This document shows, piece by piece, positions 50,369-60,178 of a stretch of DNA of 64,000 bases. Numbering within the stretch: the first letter of the stretch is position 1; every line of letters begins with the position of its first letter. Both the position numbers and the translations under genes were made by a program. The notes beneath the pieces are model-generated. The model saw nothing but the letters and a program-made list of their open reading frames with translations, had not been told where the DNA came from and ran no database searches. This DNA comes from Shinella zoogloeoides (GTDB lineage Bacteria; Pseudomonadota; Alphaproteobacteria; Rhizobiales; Rhizobiaceae): positions 1,903,501-1,967,500 of the forward strand of contig NZ_CP086610.1 in assembly GCF_020883495.1 (NCBI RefSeq), in the 5' to 3' direction.

Positions 50369-51328
50369 ATGGCCTTGCGCTTCACGCTCCGGCAACTGGA
50401 ATATCTTGTCGCTGTCGGGGAATTCGGCTCCGTCACGGAGGCGGCCGAACGGGTGAACGTCTCGGCCCCCTCCGTCTCGGCGGCGATCTCGCAGCTCGAG
50501 AAGGAATTCGGCATCAACCTCTTCGTGCGCCGCCACGCGCATGGCCTGTCGCTGACGCAGGCCGGCCACAGCTTCGTCGCGCAGGCGCGGCAGATCCTCT
50601 CGGAAGCCGCAAGACTCAACGCCCTTTCCAACGAGCTGACCGGCCAGGTGCGCGGGCCGCTGCATGTCGCCTGCCTCGTCACCTTCGCGCAGGCCGTCAT
50701 CCCCTCCCTGCGCCGCGCCTTCTCCGATACCTATCCCGAGGTCGATTTCTTTCAGTACGAGCGCGACCAGGCGCGTATCCTCGAAGGCCTGCGCATGGCG
50801 CGCTTCGACATCGCGCTCAGCTACGATCTCGACATCCCCGCCGACATGGCCTTCCACGAACTGGCCGTGCTGCCGCCCTATGCGGTGCTGCACGAGGAGC
50901 ATCCGCTGGCGAACCGCCGCGAGGTGACGGTGGAAGACCTTGCGCCGCACCCGATGATCCTGCTCGACCTGCCGCATTCCTCGGCCTATTTCCTCTCGCT
51001 CTTCCGCGACGCGGGCCTGACGCCGCATATCGCCGAGCGCACGCGGGACATGTCGGTGATGCGCGCCATGGTGGCCAACCGCTTCGGCTATTCCATCGCC
51101 AATATCCGCCCGGTCTCCACCTATGCACCAGATGGCAGCCGCCTCACCTTCGTGCCGCTCACCGGGAACCTGCGCCCCATGCGCATGGGCATCCTCTCGA
51201 TGGCCGGCTCCACGCCGGCGCTCACCGTCCGGCGCTTCATCGATTTCTGCGGCGAGACGATCCGCGGCATGGGCATGGACCTGCCGGTTTCCGCCGACGA
51301 CCCTCAGCAAGAGAAAGGCAGTTCATGA
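50369..51328 (+). CDS. LysR-family transcriptional regulator of the catabolic cluster
   Basis: 319 residues from the ATG at 50369 (MALRFTLRQLEYLVAVG), preceded by GGGGGAAC. An upstream ATG would add 38 unconserved residues. The HTH is at about 5-63 (FGSVTEAAERVNVSAPSVSA), followed by the ligand domain (LHVACLVTFAQAVIPSL, then YEVDFFQYERDQ-like region). It overlaps the aldehyde dehydrogenase gene by 4 bases (ATGA), which is unusual for LysR and ties it to this cluster. Confidence 0.88.
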   Translation: MALRFTLRQLEYLVAVGEFGSVTEAAERVNVSAPSVSAAISQLEKEFGINLFVRRHAHGLSLTQAGHSFVAQARQILSEAARLNALSNELTGQVRGPLHVACLVTFAQAVIPSLRRAFSDTYPEVDFFQYERDQARILEGLRMARFDIALSYDLDIPADMAFHELAVLPPYAVLHEEHPLANRREVTVEDLAPHPMILLDLPHSSAYFLSLFRDAGLTPHIAERTRDMSVMRAMVANRFGYSIANIRPVSTYAPDGSRLTFVPLTGNLRPMRMGILSMAGSTPALTVRRFIDFCGETIRGMGMDLPVSADDPQQEKGSS

Positions 51329-52806
51329 CGACGACCATCGACTGGCGCGCCCGCGCCGCGAGCCTGAAATTCCGCAACGGCCTCTATATCGACGGCGGCT
51401 TCCGCGATGCGGCGAAGGGCGGCCGGTTCGAGACCGTGAACCCGGCCAACGCGCAGGTGCTGACGGCCGTCGCCCGCGGCACCGCCGAGGATATCGACGC
51501 CGCCGTCGCCTCCGCTCGCCGCGCCTTCGAGGATGGCCGCTGGTCCGGCAAGTCGCCGGCCGAGCGCAAGGCGGTGCTCTTGCGCCTCGCCGCCCTCATC
51601 CGCGAGAACGTGCCGGAACTCGCTTTGCTCGATACGCTCGACATGGGCAAACCGATCAGCGACAGCTCCACCATCGACGCGCCCGGCTCCGCCCATTTCT
51701 TCGAATGGCATGCCGAGGCCATCGACAAGCTCTATGACGAGATCGCCCCCACCGGGCGCGGCGACCTCGCCATGATCCGCCGCGTGCCGCTCGGCGTCAT
51801 CGGCGCCGTCGTGCCGTGGAACTTCCCGCTCGACATGGCGACGTGGAAGCTCGCGCCGGCGCTCGCCACCGGCAATTCCGTCGTGCTCAAGCCGGCCGAG
51901 CAATCGCCGCTCTCCGCCCTCATGCTGGCCGAACTTGCCTCCGAGGCGGGCCTGCCGGATGGCGTGCTCAACGTCGTGCCCGGCTTCGGCGAGGATGCCG
52001 GCCGCGCGCTCGGCCTCCACCCGGATGTCGACGCCCTCGTCTTCACCGGCTCCACCAAGGTCGGCAAGCTCTTCATGACCTATGCGGGCGAGAGCAACAT
52101 GAAGCAAGTCTGGCTGGAGACGGGCGGCAAGTCGCCGAACCTTATCTTCGCCGATGCGGACCTCGACAAGGCGGCCGAAATGGCGGCCTTCGGCATCCTG
52201 TTCAATTCCGGCGAGGTCTGCTCGGCCAATTCCCGCCTGCTGGTGCATCGCTCCGTGCAGGAGGAGTTTACGCAGAAGCTGATCGCCGCGACCGCTGCAT
52301 GGCCGCTCGGCGACCCGCTCGACACCGCCACCCGCATGGGGCCGCTGGTGGAAAAGAGCCATGCCGACCGCGTCGCCTCCTATATCGACATCGGCCGCAA
52401 GGAAGCCCGCCTTGCCCACGGTGGCACGCGCGAGACGCGCGACGGCTCGGACTGCTACATCCAGCCGACCATCTTCAACGAGGTCGCGCCGGACGCCCGC
52501 ATTGCGCGGGAGGAAATCTTCGGCCCCGTGCTCGCCATCACGCCCTTCGACAGCGACGAGGAAGCGCTTCGCATCGCCAATGACAGCGAATACGGCCTCG
52601 CCGCCTCCGTCTGGACGAAGGACCTGTCGCGCGCGCTCTCGGTCTCCGACCGACTGAACGCCGGCACCGTCTCCGTCAACACGGTCGACGCGCTCTCGGC
52701 CATGACGCCCTTCGGCGGGGTCAAGCAATCCGGCTTCGGCCGCGATCTCTCCATCCACAGCTTCGACAAGTATTGCTCCCTCAAGACCGTGTGGGTGAAA
52801 TACTAG
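51325..52806 (+). CDS. Aldehyde dehydrogenase, gamma-glutamyl-gamma-aminobutyraldehyde dehydrogenase (PuuC)-like
   Basis: 493 residues. The N-terminal block (FRNGLYIDGGFRDAAKGGRF), the NAD-site VVPWNFPLDMATWKLAPALA, the catalytic LETGGKSPNLIF and NSGEVCSANSRL with the nucleophilic Cys, and EIFGPVLAITPF are all present. Length and N-terminus match the PuuC group, which oxidises aminoaldehydes, including betaine-type and polyamine-type aldehydes. It is translationally coupled to the LysR gene. A hairpin follows the stop. Confidence 0.9.
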   Translation: MTTTIDWRARAASLKFRNGLYIDGGFRDAAKGGRFETVNPANAQVLTAVARGTAEDIDAAVASARRAFEDGRWSGKSPAERKAVLLRLAALIRENVPELALLDTLDMGKPISDSSTIDAPGSAHFFEWHAEAIDKLYDEIAPTGRGDLAMIRRVPLGVIGAVVPWNFPLDMATWKLAPALATGNSVVLKPAEQSPLSALMLAELASEAGLPDGVLNVVPGFGEDAGRALGLHPDVDALVFTGSTKVGKLFMTYAGESNMKQVWLETGGKSPNLIFADADLDKAAEMAAFGILFNSGEVCSANSRLLVHRSVQEEFTQKLIAATAAWPLGDPLDTATRMGPLVEKSHADRVASYIDIGRKEARLAHGGTRETRDGSDCYIQPTIFNEVAPDARIAREEIFGPVLAITPFDSDEEALRIANDSEYGLAASVWTKDLSRALSVSDRLNAGTVSVNTVDALSAMTPFGGVKQSGFGRDLSIHSFDKYCSLKTVWVKY

Positions 52807-52830
52807 GCCCGCCCATCCGGTCCGGGTTGC

Positions 52831-52876
52831 GCGCCGGTCCCCTTTTTGCGGTTGTTTCCGCAGAGGGGATCGGCGC
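52831..52876. terminator. Structured 3' hairpin after the aldehyde dehydrogenase gene
   Basis: GCGCCGGTCCCC (52831-52842) pairs with GGGGATCGGCGC (52865-52876) with one G-U pair, and the loop holds a second hairpin (TGCGG/CCGCA). It is followed by AAAAGTC, so on the plus strand it lacks a T-run. It probably stabilises or ends the aldehyde dehydrogenase transcript. Confidence 0.45.
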
Positions 52877-53067
52877 AAAAGTCTTCATAATTGACTGAAA
52901 TCAAAAGATATTTTCCAAGCCCCTGAAGAACCTGACAGGGATAGGGGAAGCGTCGCGGCCACGCGAAGGGTCTCGATTAGCCTGAACCTAATCCATGCTT
53001 CCGGAACGCATCATTTACCGAAAGCCCTTCGCCCAATCCAATAGCCTCACAAACCCCGAGGATTGCC

Positions 53068-55149
53068 ATGCGCGACGCCAAATACGATATCCTGTTCGAA
53101 CCCCTCGCGATCGGCCCGCACGTCGCAAAGAACCGGCTCTATCAGGTGCCGCATTGCAACGGCGGCGGCTATCGTGACCCCTCCGCGGCCGCGGCCATGC
53201 GCGGCATCAAGTCGGAAGGCGGCTGGGGCGTCATCTTCACCGAACAGACCGAGATGCACCACACCTCGGAAATCACACCCTTCATCGAATTGCGTCTCTG
53301 GGAGGACAAGGACATTCCCGGCCTTCGCCGCATGTCCGACGCGATGAAGGTGCATGGCGCGCTCGCCGGCATCCAGCTTGCCTATTCCGGCATCAACGGC
53401 CCGAACTTCTACACCAAGGAAGTGCCGCTCGCCCCCTCCGCCCTGCCGATCCGCACCTTCACCAACGATCCGGTGCAGGCCCGCGCACTCGACCTCACGG
53501 ATATCAGGAATCTCCGCCGCTGGTTCGTCAACGCAGCCAAGCGCTCCAAGATGGCCGGCTTCGACCTGATCTGTCTTTACGGCGCGCACGGCTTCGGCAT
53601 CTTCCAGCACTTCCTGTCGCGCGCCACCAACCAGCGCACGGACGAATATGGCGGGAGCCTGGAAAACCGCTCGCGCTTCGCCCGCGAGGTCGTCGCCGAT
53701 ATCCGCGACGCCGTCGGCGATACGACCGCGATCACCATGCGCGTCAGCCTTGACGAGACCATCGGCGAACTCGGCTTCTCCAATGCCGAGGTGCGCGAAT
53801 TCGTCGAGATGAATGCCGACCTGCCCGACCTTTGGGACCTCGCGCACGGCGCATGGGAAGACTGTTCCGGCCCCTCGCGCTTCAAGGAGGAAGGCGCGCA
53901 GGAGCTACTGGTCCGGGGTATTCGCGAACTCTCCTCCAGACCCGTCGTCGGCGTCGGCCGCTTCACCTCGCCGGACGTGATGGCGCGCATGATCCGCCAG
54001 GGCGTGCTTGATTTCATCGGCTGCGCCCGCCCCTCCATCGCCGATCCCTTCCTGCCGAAAAAGATCGAGGAAGGCCGCATCGAGGACATCCGCGAATGCA
54101 TCGGCTGCAACATGTGCATCACCGGCGACATGACCATGTCGATCAGCCGCTGCACGCAGAACCCGACCTTCATGGAGGAATGGCGCAAGGGCTGGCACCC
54201 CGAGCGCATGAACGAGAAGGGCGAGAGCCAGACGGTGCTCGTCGTCGGCGCAGGTCCCGCCGGGCTTGAGGCCACCCGCGCCCTCTCGCTGCGCGGCTAT
54301 GACGTGACGCTGGCCGAGGCGACCACGGCGCTCGGCGGCCGTGTCGCCCGCGAGCGGCTGCTGCCCGGCCTTTCCGCCTGGGGCCGCGTCGTCGATTACC
54401 GCCAGTACCAGATTTCCCAGCGCACCAATGTCGAGACCTATTTCGACAGCCGCCTGACGGCCGAGGACGTGCTGGGCTTCGGCTTCGAGCATGTCGCCAT
54501 CGCCACCGGCTCGCACTGGCGGCGCGACGGCGTCGCCCGTCAGCATGTCATGCCCATGCCGGTCGACCCCGCCATGACCGTCTGGACGCCCGACGACGTG
54601 ATGGCGAAGGTCCATCCCGAAAACCTCGCCGGCAAGACCGTGGTGGTCTATGACGACGACCACTATTACATGGGTGGCGTGATGGCCGAGGTGATGGCCA
54701 AGGCTGGCGCCAACGTCATCCTCGTCACGCCCTCGGCCTATGTCTCGGACTGGACGCGCAACACGCTGGAACAGGGCGCGATCCATGTGCGCCTCGACGA
54801 TCTCGGCGTCGACATCCGCCTCAACCGCGGCGTCACCGCCATCCGCGCCGGCGAGGTCGAGACCAATTGCACCTATACCGGCCGCAAGACGGCCATCGGC
54901 TGCGACGCGGTCGTGATGGTCGCCTCGCGCCTTGCGGAAGATGCGCTCTACAACGCGCTTCTCGCCCGGCAGGCCGACTGGGCCGATGCCGGCATCAAGA
55001 CGGTCAAGATCATCGGCGACGCCAGCGCCCCGGCCCCCATCGCCTGGGCGACCTATGCCGGCCATCGCTATGCGCGGGAACTGGACACGCCCGACATCGG
55101 CGACGCCCTGCCCTTCCGCCGCGAAGTCACCCAGCTCGAACCGGCGTGA
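53068..55149 (+). CDS. Trimethylamine dehydrogenase-like flavoprotein (NADH:flavin oxidoreductase family)
   Basis: 693 residues with the TMADH layout: FMN-binding TIM barrel (1-340), a 4Fe-4S site with Cys344, 347, 350 and 362 (CIGCNMC then CTQNP), and a C-terminal ADP/FAD-binding half with GAGPAG at 394-399. Cys30 (QVPHC), which in TMADH is covalently bound to FMN, and the YGAHG catalytic Tyr/His (171, 174) are kept. Of the aromatic residues that cage trimethylamine, the Tyr60 position is Gln and the Trp355 region lacks Trp, while Trp264 is kept (Trp256). Close relatives demethylate dimethylglycine or N-methylproline. The substrate here is unknown, probably a methylated amine. Confidence 0.88.
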   Translation: MRDAKYDILFEPLAIGPHVAKNRLYQVPHCNGGGYRDPSAAAAMRGIKSEGGWGVIFTEQTEMHHTSEITPFIELRLWEDKDIPGLRRMSDAMKVHGALAGIQLAYSGINGPNFYTKEVPLAPSALPIRTFTNDPVQARALDLTDIRNLRRWFVNAAKRSKMAGFDLICLYGAHGFGIFQHFLSRATNQRTDEYGGSLENRSRFAREVVADIRDAVGDTTAITMRVSLDETIGELGFSNAEVREFVEMNADLPDLWDLAHGAWEDCSGPSRFKEEGAQELLVRGIRELSSRPVVGVGRFTSPDVMARMIRQGVLDFIGCARPSIADPFLPKKIEEGRIEDIRECIGCNMCITGDMTMSISRCTQNPTFMEEWRKGWHPERMNEKGESQTVLVVGAGPAGLEATRALSLRGYDVTLAEATTALGGRVARERLLPGLSAWGRVVDYRQYQISQRTNVETYFDSRLTAEDVLGFGFEHVAIATGSHWRRDGVARQHVMPMPVDPAMTVWTPDDVMAKVHPENLAGKTVVVYDDDHYYMGGVMAEVMAKAGANVILVTPSAYVSDWTRNTLEQGAIHVRLDDLGVDIRLNRGVTAIRAGEVETNCTYTGRKTAIGCDAVVMVASRLAEDALYNALLARQADWADAGIKTVKIIGDASAPAPIAWATYAGHRYARELDTPDIGDALPFRREVTQLEPA

Positions 55150-55159
55150 GGAACGACGC

Positions 55160-56233
55160 ATGACTGAGCCCAAGGCCATCGAAGTGAAGTCGGTCTCCAA
55201 AAACTTCGGGGCCTATCAGGCGCTGAAATCGGTCAGCTTCGACATCGGCAGCAACGAGTTCTTCACGATGCTCGGCCCGTCGGGCTGCGGCAAGACCACG
55301 CTCTTGCGCATGCTCGCCGGCTTCGAAAGCCCGGACGCCGGCTCGATCCTGCTCAACGGCAAGGAAGTCGTCTCCATCCCGCCGCACAAGCGGCGGGTCA
55401 ACACCGTCTTCCAGAGCTACGCCCTCTTCCCGCACATGACGCTGGAACAGAACGTCGCCTACGGCCTCGAAAACCTCGGCTGGGAACAGGCGCGCATCAG
55501 AACCCGCGTCGGCGAGATGCTGGAGCGCGTGCATATGGGACCGATGGCGAAGCGCAAGCCCGCCCAGCTTTCCGGCGGCCAGCGCCAGCGCATCGCGCTT
55601 GCCCGGGCGCTCGCGCCCGAGCCGGAGGTGCTGCTGCTCGACGAGCCGCTTTCCGCCCTCGACCTGAAGCTCCGGCAGGCGATGCGCGACGAGCTGCGCA
55701 CGCTCCAGCGCGACACCGGCATCACCTTCGTCTTCGTCACGCACGATCAGGAAGAAGCGCTCGACATGTCCGATCGTATCGCCGTGCTCGGCGGCGGCGA
55801 GGTGCAGCAGATCGGCACCCCGGCGGAAATCTACGAGGAGCCGGTGAACCGCTTCGTCGCCGATTTCGTCGGCGAGACGAATTTCCTCGACGTGGAAGTA
55901 CTGGAAACCACCGGCAGCGAGGCGACCATCCGCACCCCCTTCGGCCTTTCCATCACCGTACCGGCAACCGGCCCGACCGCCAAAGGCCGCGCCACGCTCT
56001 CCGTGCGCCCGGAAAAGATCAATCTCGGCAATCAGGCGCAGGGCATCACCTTCGAGGGCCGCATCACCAACAAGAACTATATGGGCGGCTACACCCACTA
56101 CACGCTCGACGTCGCGGGCACGGAACTGCGCGCCTCGCGCCGCAATGCATCCCGCGAGGGCGACACGATCCCGCTCGGCGCAACGGTTCCCGTCGGCTTC
56201 ATCGCAGCCTCCGCGCGGGTGCTGGCGGCATGA
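55160..56233 (+). CDS. Pot-type ABC transporter ATP-binding protein
   Basis: 357 residues from the ATG at 55160. The ATPase domain has Walker A GPSGCGKTT, signature LSGGQRQR, Walker B LLLLDEPLSALD and the VTHDQEEALD H-loop, with a C-terminal TOBE_2 domain (about 280-355). This is the PotA/FbpC/UgpC class of importers for polyamines, amino-acid-like cations or other solutes. It is 10 bases after the TMADH-like gene and starts an A-B-C-D set, overlapping the next gene by 4 bases. Confidence 0.93.
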   Translation: MTEPKAIEVKSVSKNFGAYQALKSVSFDIGSNEFFTMLGPSGCGKTTLLRMLAGFESPDAGSILLNGKEVVSIPPHKRRVNTVFQSYALFPHMTLEQNVAYGLENLGWEQARIRTRVGEMLERVHMGPMAKRKPAQLSGGQRQRIALARALAPEPEVLLLDEPLSALDLKLRQAMRDELRTLQRDTGITFVFVTHDQEEALDMSDRIAVLGGGEVQQIGTPAEIYEEPVNRFVADFVGETNFLDVEVLETTGSEATIRTPFGLSITVPATGPTAKGRATLSVRPEKINLGNQAQGITFEGRITNKNYMGGYTHYTLDVAGTELRASRRNASREGDTIPLGATVPVGFIAASARVLAA

Positions 56234-57159
56234 CGGACAGCGCCCTCCATATCCCCGCCGAGACGGTGCGCGCGCCCCGCGCCCGCTTCTGGCACGATCT
56301 TTCCTTCTGGGGCCTGCTGCCGGCGCGGCTGCTGATGAGCTTCGCGCTGATCCTGCCGATCTTCATCATCGCCGCCGTCTCCGTGGCGACACGCGGCGCC
56401 TATGGCGGCTTCACCTGGGATTTCAACCTCGCCGGCTACAGCCAGATCCTCTTCAACGAGGGCTGGACCGGGGAACTCGAATTCACCCCGCAATATCTCC
56501 TCATCATCGGCCGCACCTTCCTGCTTGCCGGTGCGACCACGCTGATCTGCCTCCTCTTCGCCGTGCCGGTCGCCTATTTCATCTCGCGCCAGCCGCCGGG
56601 CCGCAAGGCGGCACTGGTCTATCTCGTGACGCTGCCCTTCTGGGTCTCGATGATCCTGCGCGTCTATGCCTGGATGATCATTCTCGGAAAGGACGGTACG
56701 CTGCCGAAACTGCTGGAAACGCTCGGCTTTCCCGCCGGCATGAGCTTCATGTTCAACGACGGGGCGACGCTGACGGCCATGGTCTATACCGCCATGCCGC
56801 TGATGGTGCTGCCGGTCTTCGCCTCCATCGAGAAGCTGGACGGCACGCTGATCGAAGCCTCGCACGACCTTTACGGCGACCGCTGGGTGACGCTGCGCCG
56901 GGTGATCCTGCCGCTGACGGCGCCGGGTCTTACGGCGGGCGCCATCCTCGTCTTCGTCCCCTCGCTCGGCGCGGTGCTGGAGCCGGCCCTGATGGGCGGC
57001 GGCAAGCAGATGATGATGGGTTCGCTCATCCAGCTCCAGTTCGGCGGCGGCCGCAACTGGCCCTTCGGCGCGGCCATCGCCATGACGCTGATGGCCCTTG
57101 TCATGCTCTTCCTGATCTTCACGGCGCTGCGCGCCGCCCGCCGGGAGGCGACGCCATGA
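56230..57159 (+). CDS. Pot-type ABC transporter permease (PotB-like)
   Basis: 309 residues with about six membrane segments. It has a long N-terminal amphipathic stretch (WHDLSFWGLLPARLLMSFAL), a periplasmic loop, and the EAA motif EASHDLYGDRWVTLRRVILP that contacts the ATPase. It overlaps PotA-like and PotC-like genes by 4 bases each (ATGA), so the transporter is translated as a tight unit. Substrate cannot be read from this subunit. Confidence 0.92.
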   Translation: MTDSALHIPAETVRAPRARFWHDLSFWGLLPARLLMSFALILPIFIIAAVSVATRGAYGGFTWDFNLAGYSQILFNEGWTGELEFTPQYLLIIGRTFLLAGATTLICLLFAVPVAYFISRQPPGRKAALVYLVTLPFWVSMILRVYAWMIILGKDGTLPKLLETLGFPAGMSFMFNDGATLTAMVYTAMPLMVLPVFASIEKLDGTLIEASHDLYGDRWVTLRRVILPLTAPGLTAGAILVFVPSLGAVLEPALMGGGKQMMMGSLIQLQFGGGRNWPFGAAIAMTLMALVMLFLIFTALRAARREATP

Positions 57160-57965
57160 GCATCCGCCACGACGTCAAGCGCTATCCGGGCCTTGCCCCC
57201 CTCACCGTCTTCTTCTTCCTCTATCTCTATGCACCGCTCGCGGTCATCGTCGTCTATTCCTTCAACGCCAATCGCGTGGCCGGCGTCTGGACGGGCTTTT
57301 CGCTGAAATGGTACGGCTCGGCGCTCAACAACGCCGCGCTGATGAACGCGCTGGAGACCTCTTTGACGGTCGCGGCCGTCGCTACAATCGTCTCCACCCT
57401 CGTCGCGCTTTCCGCCGCGCTCGCCATCATTCGCGGCAAGAACCTGCGCTTCCGCAAGCTCTCCGAGACGATCGTCAACCTGCCGCTGCTGCTGCCGGAA
57501 ATCGTGCTGGCCGTCGCGACGCTTCTTCTCTTCTCGCTGCTCGATATCCAGAACGGCATGCTGCGGCTGATCATCGCCCATTCGGCCTTCTGCACGCCTT
57601 TCGCCTTCCTGCCGATCCGCGCCCGCCTGCAGGGCATGTCGCTGGACTTCGAGGAGGCGAGCGCCGACCTTTACGCCGACCGCTGGACGACCTTCCGCCG
57701 TGTGACGCTGCCGCTCATCTTCCCCGGCGTCTTTTCCGGCGCGATGCTGGCCTTCCTCATCTCGATGGACGACTTCATCACCTCGAACCTGCTTTCGACC
57801 GGCGGCTCGACGACGCTGCCCGTTTACATCTTCTCGCTGATCCGCGCCGGCACCTCGCCGGAACTGAACGCCATCGCGACGCTGCTGATCCTCGCCTCAC
57901 TCGTCCTTGCCACCGTCGCGCTTCTGGTTTCCGCGCGCGGCGCCCGCGAAAATGCCGAACCATAA
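57156..57965 (+). CDS. Pot-type ABC transporter permease (PotC-like)
   Basis: 269 residues with six membrane segments, starting MSIRHDVKRYPGLAPLTVF. The PotC-type EAA motif EASADLYADRWTTFRRVTLP is present, followed by SMDDFITSNLLSTGGSTTLP, a hallmark loop of the PotC group. It forms the heterodimeric membrane channel with the PotB-like protein encoded just upstream. Confidence 0.92.
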   Translation: MSIRHDVKRYPGLAPLTVFFFLYLYAPLAVIVVYSFNANRVAGVWTGFSLKWYGSALNNAALMNALETSLTVAAVATIVSTLVALSAALAIIRGKNLRFRKLSETIVNLPLLLPEIVLAVATLLLFSLLDIQNGMLRLIIAHSAFCTPFAFLPIRARLQGMSLDFEEASADLYADRWTTFRRVTLPLIFPGVFSGAMLAFLISMDDFITSNLLSTGGSTTLPVYIFSLIRAGTSPELNAIATLLILASLVLATVALLVSARGARENAEP

Positions 57966-57988
57966 ATAATCAAAGAGAGGAACATAAA

Positions 57989-59005
57989 ATGAAGAAATAT
58001 CTTGCCGCCACCGCCCTCGCCCTCTGCTTCGCCACGAGCGCGCAGGCCGCCGGTGAACTCAACATCTACGCCTGGGCCGAATCCATCTCGCCCGACCTCA
58101 TCGCGAAATTCTCCAAGGAGAACGACGTGAAGGTGAATGTCGACAGCTTCACCTCCAACGAGGACCTTTTGACCAAGCTGCAGGCCGGCTCCTCCGGCTA
58201 CGACATCGCAACCCCCTCGCAGCACTTCCTGCGCGTAATGATCGACCAGGGCATCATCGAGAATTTCGGGGCCAACAAGCTCAAGGCCTATGAGAACATC
58301 GAGGAGAAATGGCGTAACCAATGGTGGGACGAAAAGCAGGAATACTCCATTCCGCTCGCCTATGGCACCGCCGGCTTCGTGGTGAACACGGACCAGTACA
58401 AGGGCCCGACCGACAGCTTCAAATACTTCTTCGAGCCGGCCGAAGAGCTGAAGGGCAAGATCGCCCTCCTCTCCTATCCCGACGAGGTGATCGGCGCGGC
58501 CCAGCTCTATCTCGGCGTGCCCTTCTGCTCGGAAGACCAGGCGGAGATGAAGAAGGTGCTGGACCTGCTCATGGCGCAGAAGCCGTTCGTCGCCGTCTAT
58601 TCCTCCGACAATATCGCAAGCCGCCTCGCCTCCGGCGAGGTCTCGGTGCATTTCTGGTGGGATGGCGACTCGCTGCGCGCCCGCAAGGCCGGCTCGCCGG
58701 TCAAGCTCGCCATGACCAAGGAAGGCCTCGTCGGCTGGATGGACAGCTATGTCATCCCGAAGGGTGCGCCGAACCAGGATAACGCGGTGAAGTTCATCGA
58801 GTTCATGTCGACGCAGGAGAACGCCACGGAGCAGATGAATTTCTACTCCCATTCCTCGCCGATGAAGGTCATCCAGGAAAAGGTCGTCAACACGCGCGAA
58901 ACGGCGCCGGAACTCTATCCGGACGTGCCGATCACCTTCTCGCGCACCTGCTCGGCCGCCGCACAGGATTTGGTGACCCGCGTCTGGACCCAGCTTCTCC
59001 AGTAA
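57989..59005 (+). CDS. Pot-type ABC transporter periplasmic binding protein (PotD-like)
   Basis: 338 residues with a signal peptide (MKKYLAATALALCFATSAQA). The mature N-terminus GELNIYAWAESISPDLIAKF matches PotD/PotF, and the substrate-site region contains SYPDEVIGAAQLY and VHFWWDGDSLRAR, with acidic and aromatic residues suited to a cationic ligand. Two cysteines (FCSED, RTCSAA) may form a disulfide. A good ribosome site (AGAGAGG) precedes it. The ligand is unknown: polyamine, methylated amine or basic amino acid derivative are possible. Confidence 0.9.
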   Translation: MKKYLAATALALCFATSAQAAGELNIYAWAESISPDLIAKFSKENDVKVNVDSFTSNEDLLTKLQAGSSGYDIATPSQHFLRVMIDQGIIENFGANKLKAYENIEEKWRNQWWDEKQEYSIPLAYGTAGFVVNTDQYKGPTDSFKYFFEPAEELKGKIALLSYPDEVIGAAQLYLGVPFCSEDQAEMKKVLDLLMAQKPFVAVYSSDNIASRLASGEVSVHFWWDGDSLRARKAGSPVKLAMTKEGLVGWMDSYVIPKGAPNQDNAVKFIEFMSTQENATEQMNFYSHSSPMKVIQEKVVNTRETAPELYPDVPITFSRTCSAAAQDLVTRVWTQLLQ

Positions 59006-59063
59006 TTTCGCCTTCGCGCCGCGGGCGACCGCGGCGCTTTCCCATACCCTCAAGGAGACATCC

Positions 59064-59486
59064 ATGCCCGTGCACACCCGCATCCGCCCCTTCAACACGA
59101 AGGAAACCTATCCCGAGCAAAAGCTGAACAACGATCTCTGCCAGGCCGTGGTGGCGCGCGGGGCGACGGTGTTCGTGCGCGGGCAGATCGCGCAGGACCT
59201 CGACACGCGCGAGAGCCTGCATATCGGCGATGCCGGCGCACAGGCCCGCAAGGCGATGGAGAACATCAAGATGCTGCTGGAAGAGGCCGGCTCCGACCTC
59301 AGCCATATCTGCCGCGTCGTCGTCTATCTCATCGATATCCGCTATCGCGAGGCGGTCTATACCGAGATGGGCAAGTATCTGCAGGGCGTCTTCCCGGTCT
59401 CGACCGGCCTCGTCGTCTCCGCCCTCGCCCGGCCGGAATGGCTGGTCGAGATCGAGGCGACCGCCGTCATTCCCGACGAAGCCTGA
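59064..59486 (+). CDS. RidA/YjgF-family enamine/imine deaminase
   Basis: 140 residues. The family blocks GATVFVRGQIAQDLDT, AQARKAMENIKMLLEEAG, HICRVVVYLIDI and YLQGVFPVSTGLVVSALARPEWLVEIEATA are present, including the arginine that activates the imine carboxylate. RidA proteins hydrolyse reactive 2-aminoacrylate and other imines from PLP or flavin enzymes, so it could clean up imine products of the TMADH-like dehydrogenase or ornithine cyclodeaminase-type protein. It sits between the transporter and DUF1028 genes, 11 bases before the latter. Confidence 0.9.
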   Translation: MPVHTRIRPFNTKETYPEQKLNNDLCQAVVARGATVFVRGQIAQDLDTRESLHIGDAGAQARKAMENIKMLLEEAGSDLSHICRVVVYLIDIRYREAVYTEMGKYLQGVFPVSTGLVVSALARPEWLVEIEATAVIPDEA

Positions 59487-59497
59487 AGGAGGCCGGC

Positions 59498-60175
59498 ATG
59501 ACCTTTTCCGTCTCCGGCCGCTGCCCCGACACCGGCATGTTCGGCGTCGCCGTCTCCTCCTCCTCGCCGAGCGTTGCGGCGCGCTGCGCCCATGTCCGCG
59601 CCGGCGTCGGCGCGGTCTCGACGCAGAACGTCACCGATCCCCGCCTCGGCCCGAAGGGGCTGGACCTGATGGCCGCCGGCCTTTCGGCGGAAGCGGCGCT
59701 GGAACGGCTCATCACTGAAGCCCCGCATATCGAATACCGCCAGCTCGCCCTCGTCGATGCCGAAGGCCGCACCGCAAGTTATTCGGGCGCAAAGACCCTC
59801 GGCACCCATGCGACGGCGCGCGGCAACAATGTCGTCGCCGCCGGCAACATGCTGACGAGCACCGCAATCCCGCAGAAGATGGTGGAGGCCTTCGAGGCCG
59901 CCGCCGGACAGCATCTCGGCGACCGCCTGATCGCCGCCATGCGCGCGGCGCTTGCGGCAGGCGGCGAGGAAGGGCCGGTCCATTCCATGGGCCTCGTCAT
60001 GGTCGACAAGGTTTCCTGGAACGTCGCGGACCTGCGCGTCGACTGGACCGACGGCGACCCGGTCGAGGAATGCGCCGCCCTGTGGGAGCGCTGGCGCGGC
60101 GAGATGGACGCCTATGTCACCCGCGCGCTCAATCCCTCGGGCGCGCCGAGCTACGGCGTGCCGGGCGACCTCTGA
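59498..60175 (+). CDS. DUF1028 family protein (putative Ntn-hydrolase)
   Basis: 225 residues from the ATG at 59498. It begins MTFSVSGRCPDTGMFGVAVS, where Thr/Ser near the N-terminus is typical of this family. Repeated blocks include VRAGVGAVSTQNVTDPRLG, NNVVAAGNMLT and DRLIAAMRAALAAGGEEGP. DUF1028 proteins have an Ntn-hydrolase-like fold and are found next to RidA and amidohydrolases in amine or amide catabolism, without a defined reaction. The next gene starts 3 bases after its stop. Confidence 0.88.
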   Translation: MTFSVSGRCPDTGMFGVAVSSSSPSVAARCAHVRAGVGAVSTQNVTDPRLGPKGLDLMAAGLSAEAALERLITEAPHIEYRQLALVDAEGRTASYSGAKTLGTHATARGNNVVAAGNMLTSTAIPQKMVEAFEAAAGQHLGDRLIAAMRAALAAGGEEGPVHSMGLVMVDKVSWNVADLRVDWTDGDPVEECAALWERWRGEMDAYVTRALNPSGAPSYGVPGDL

Positions 60176-60178
60176 TCC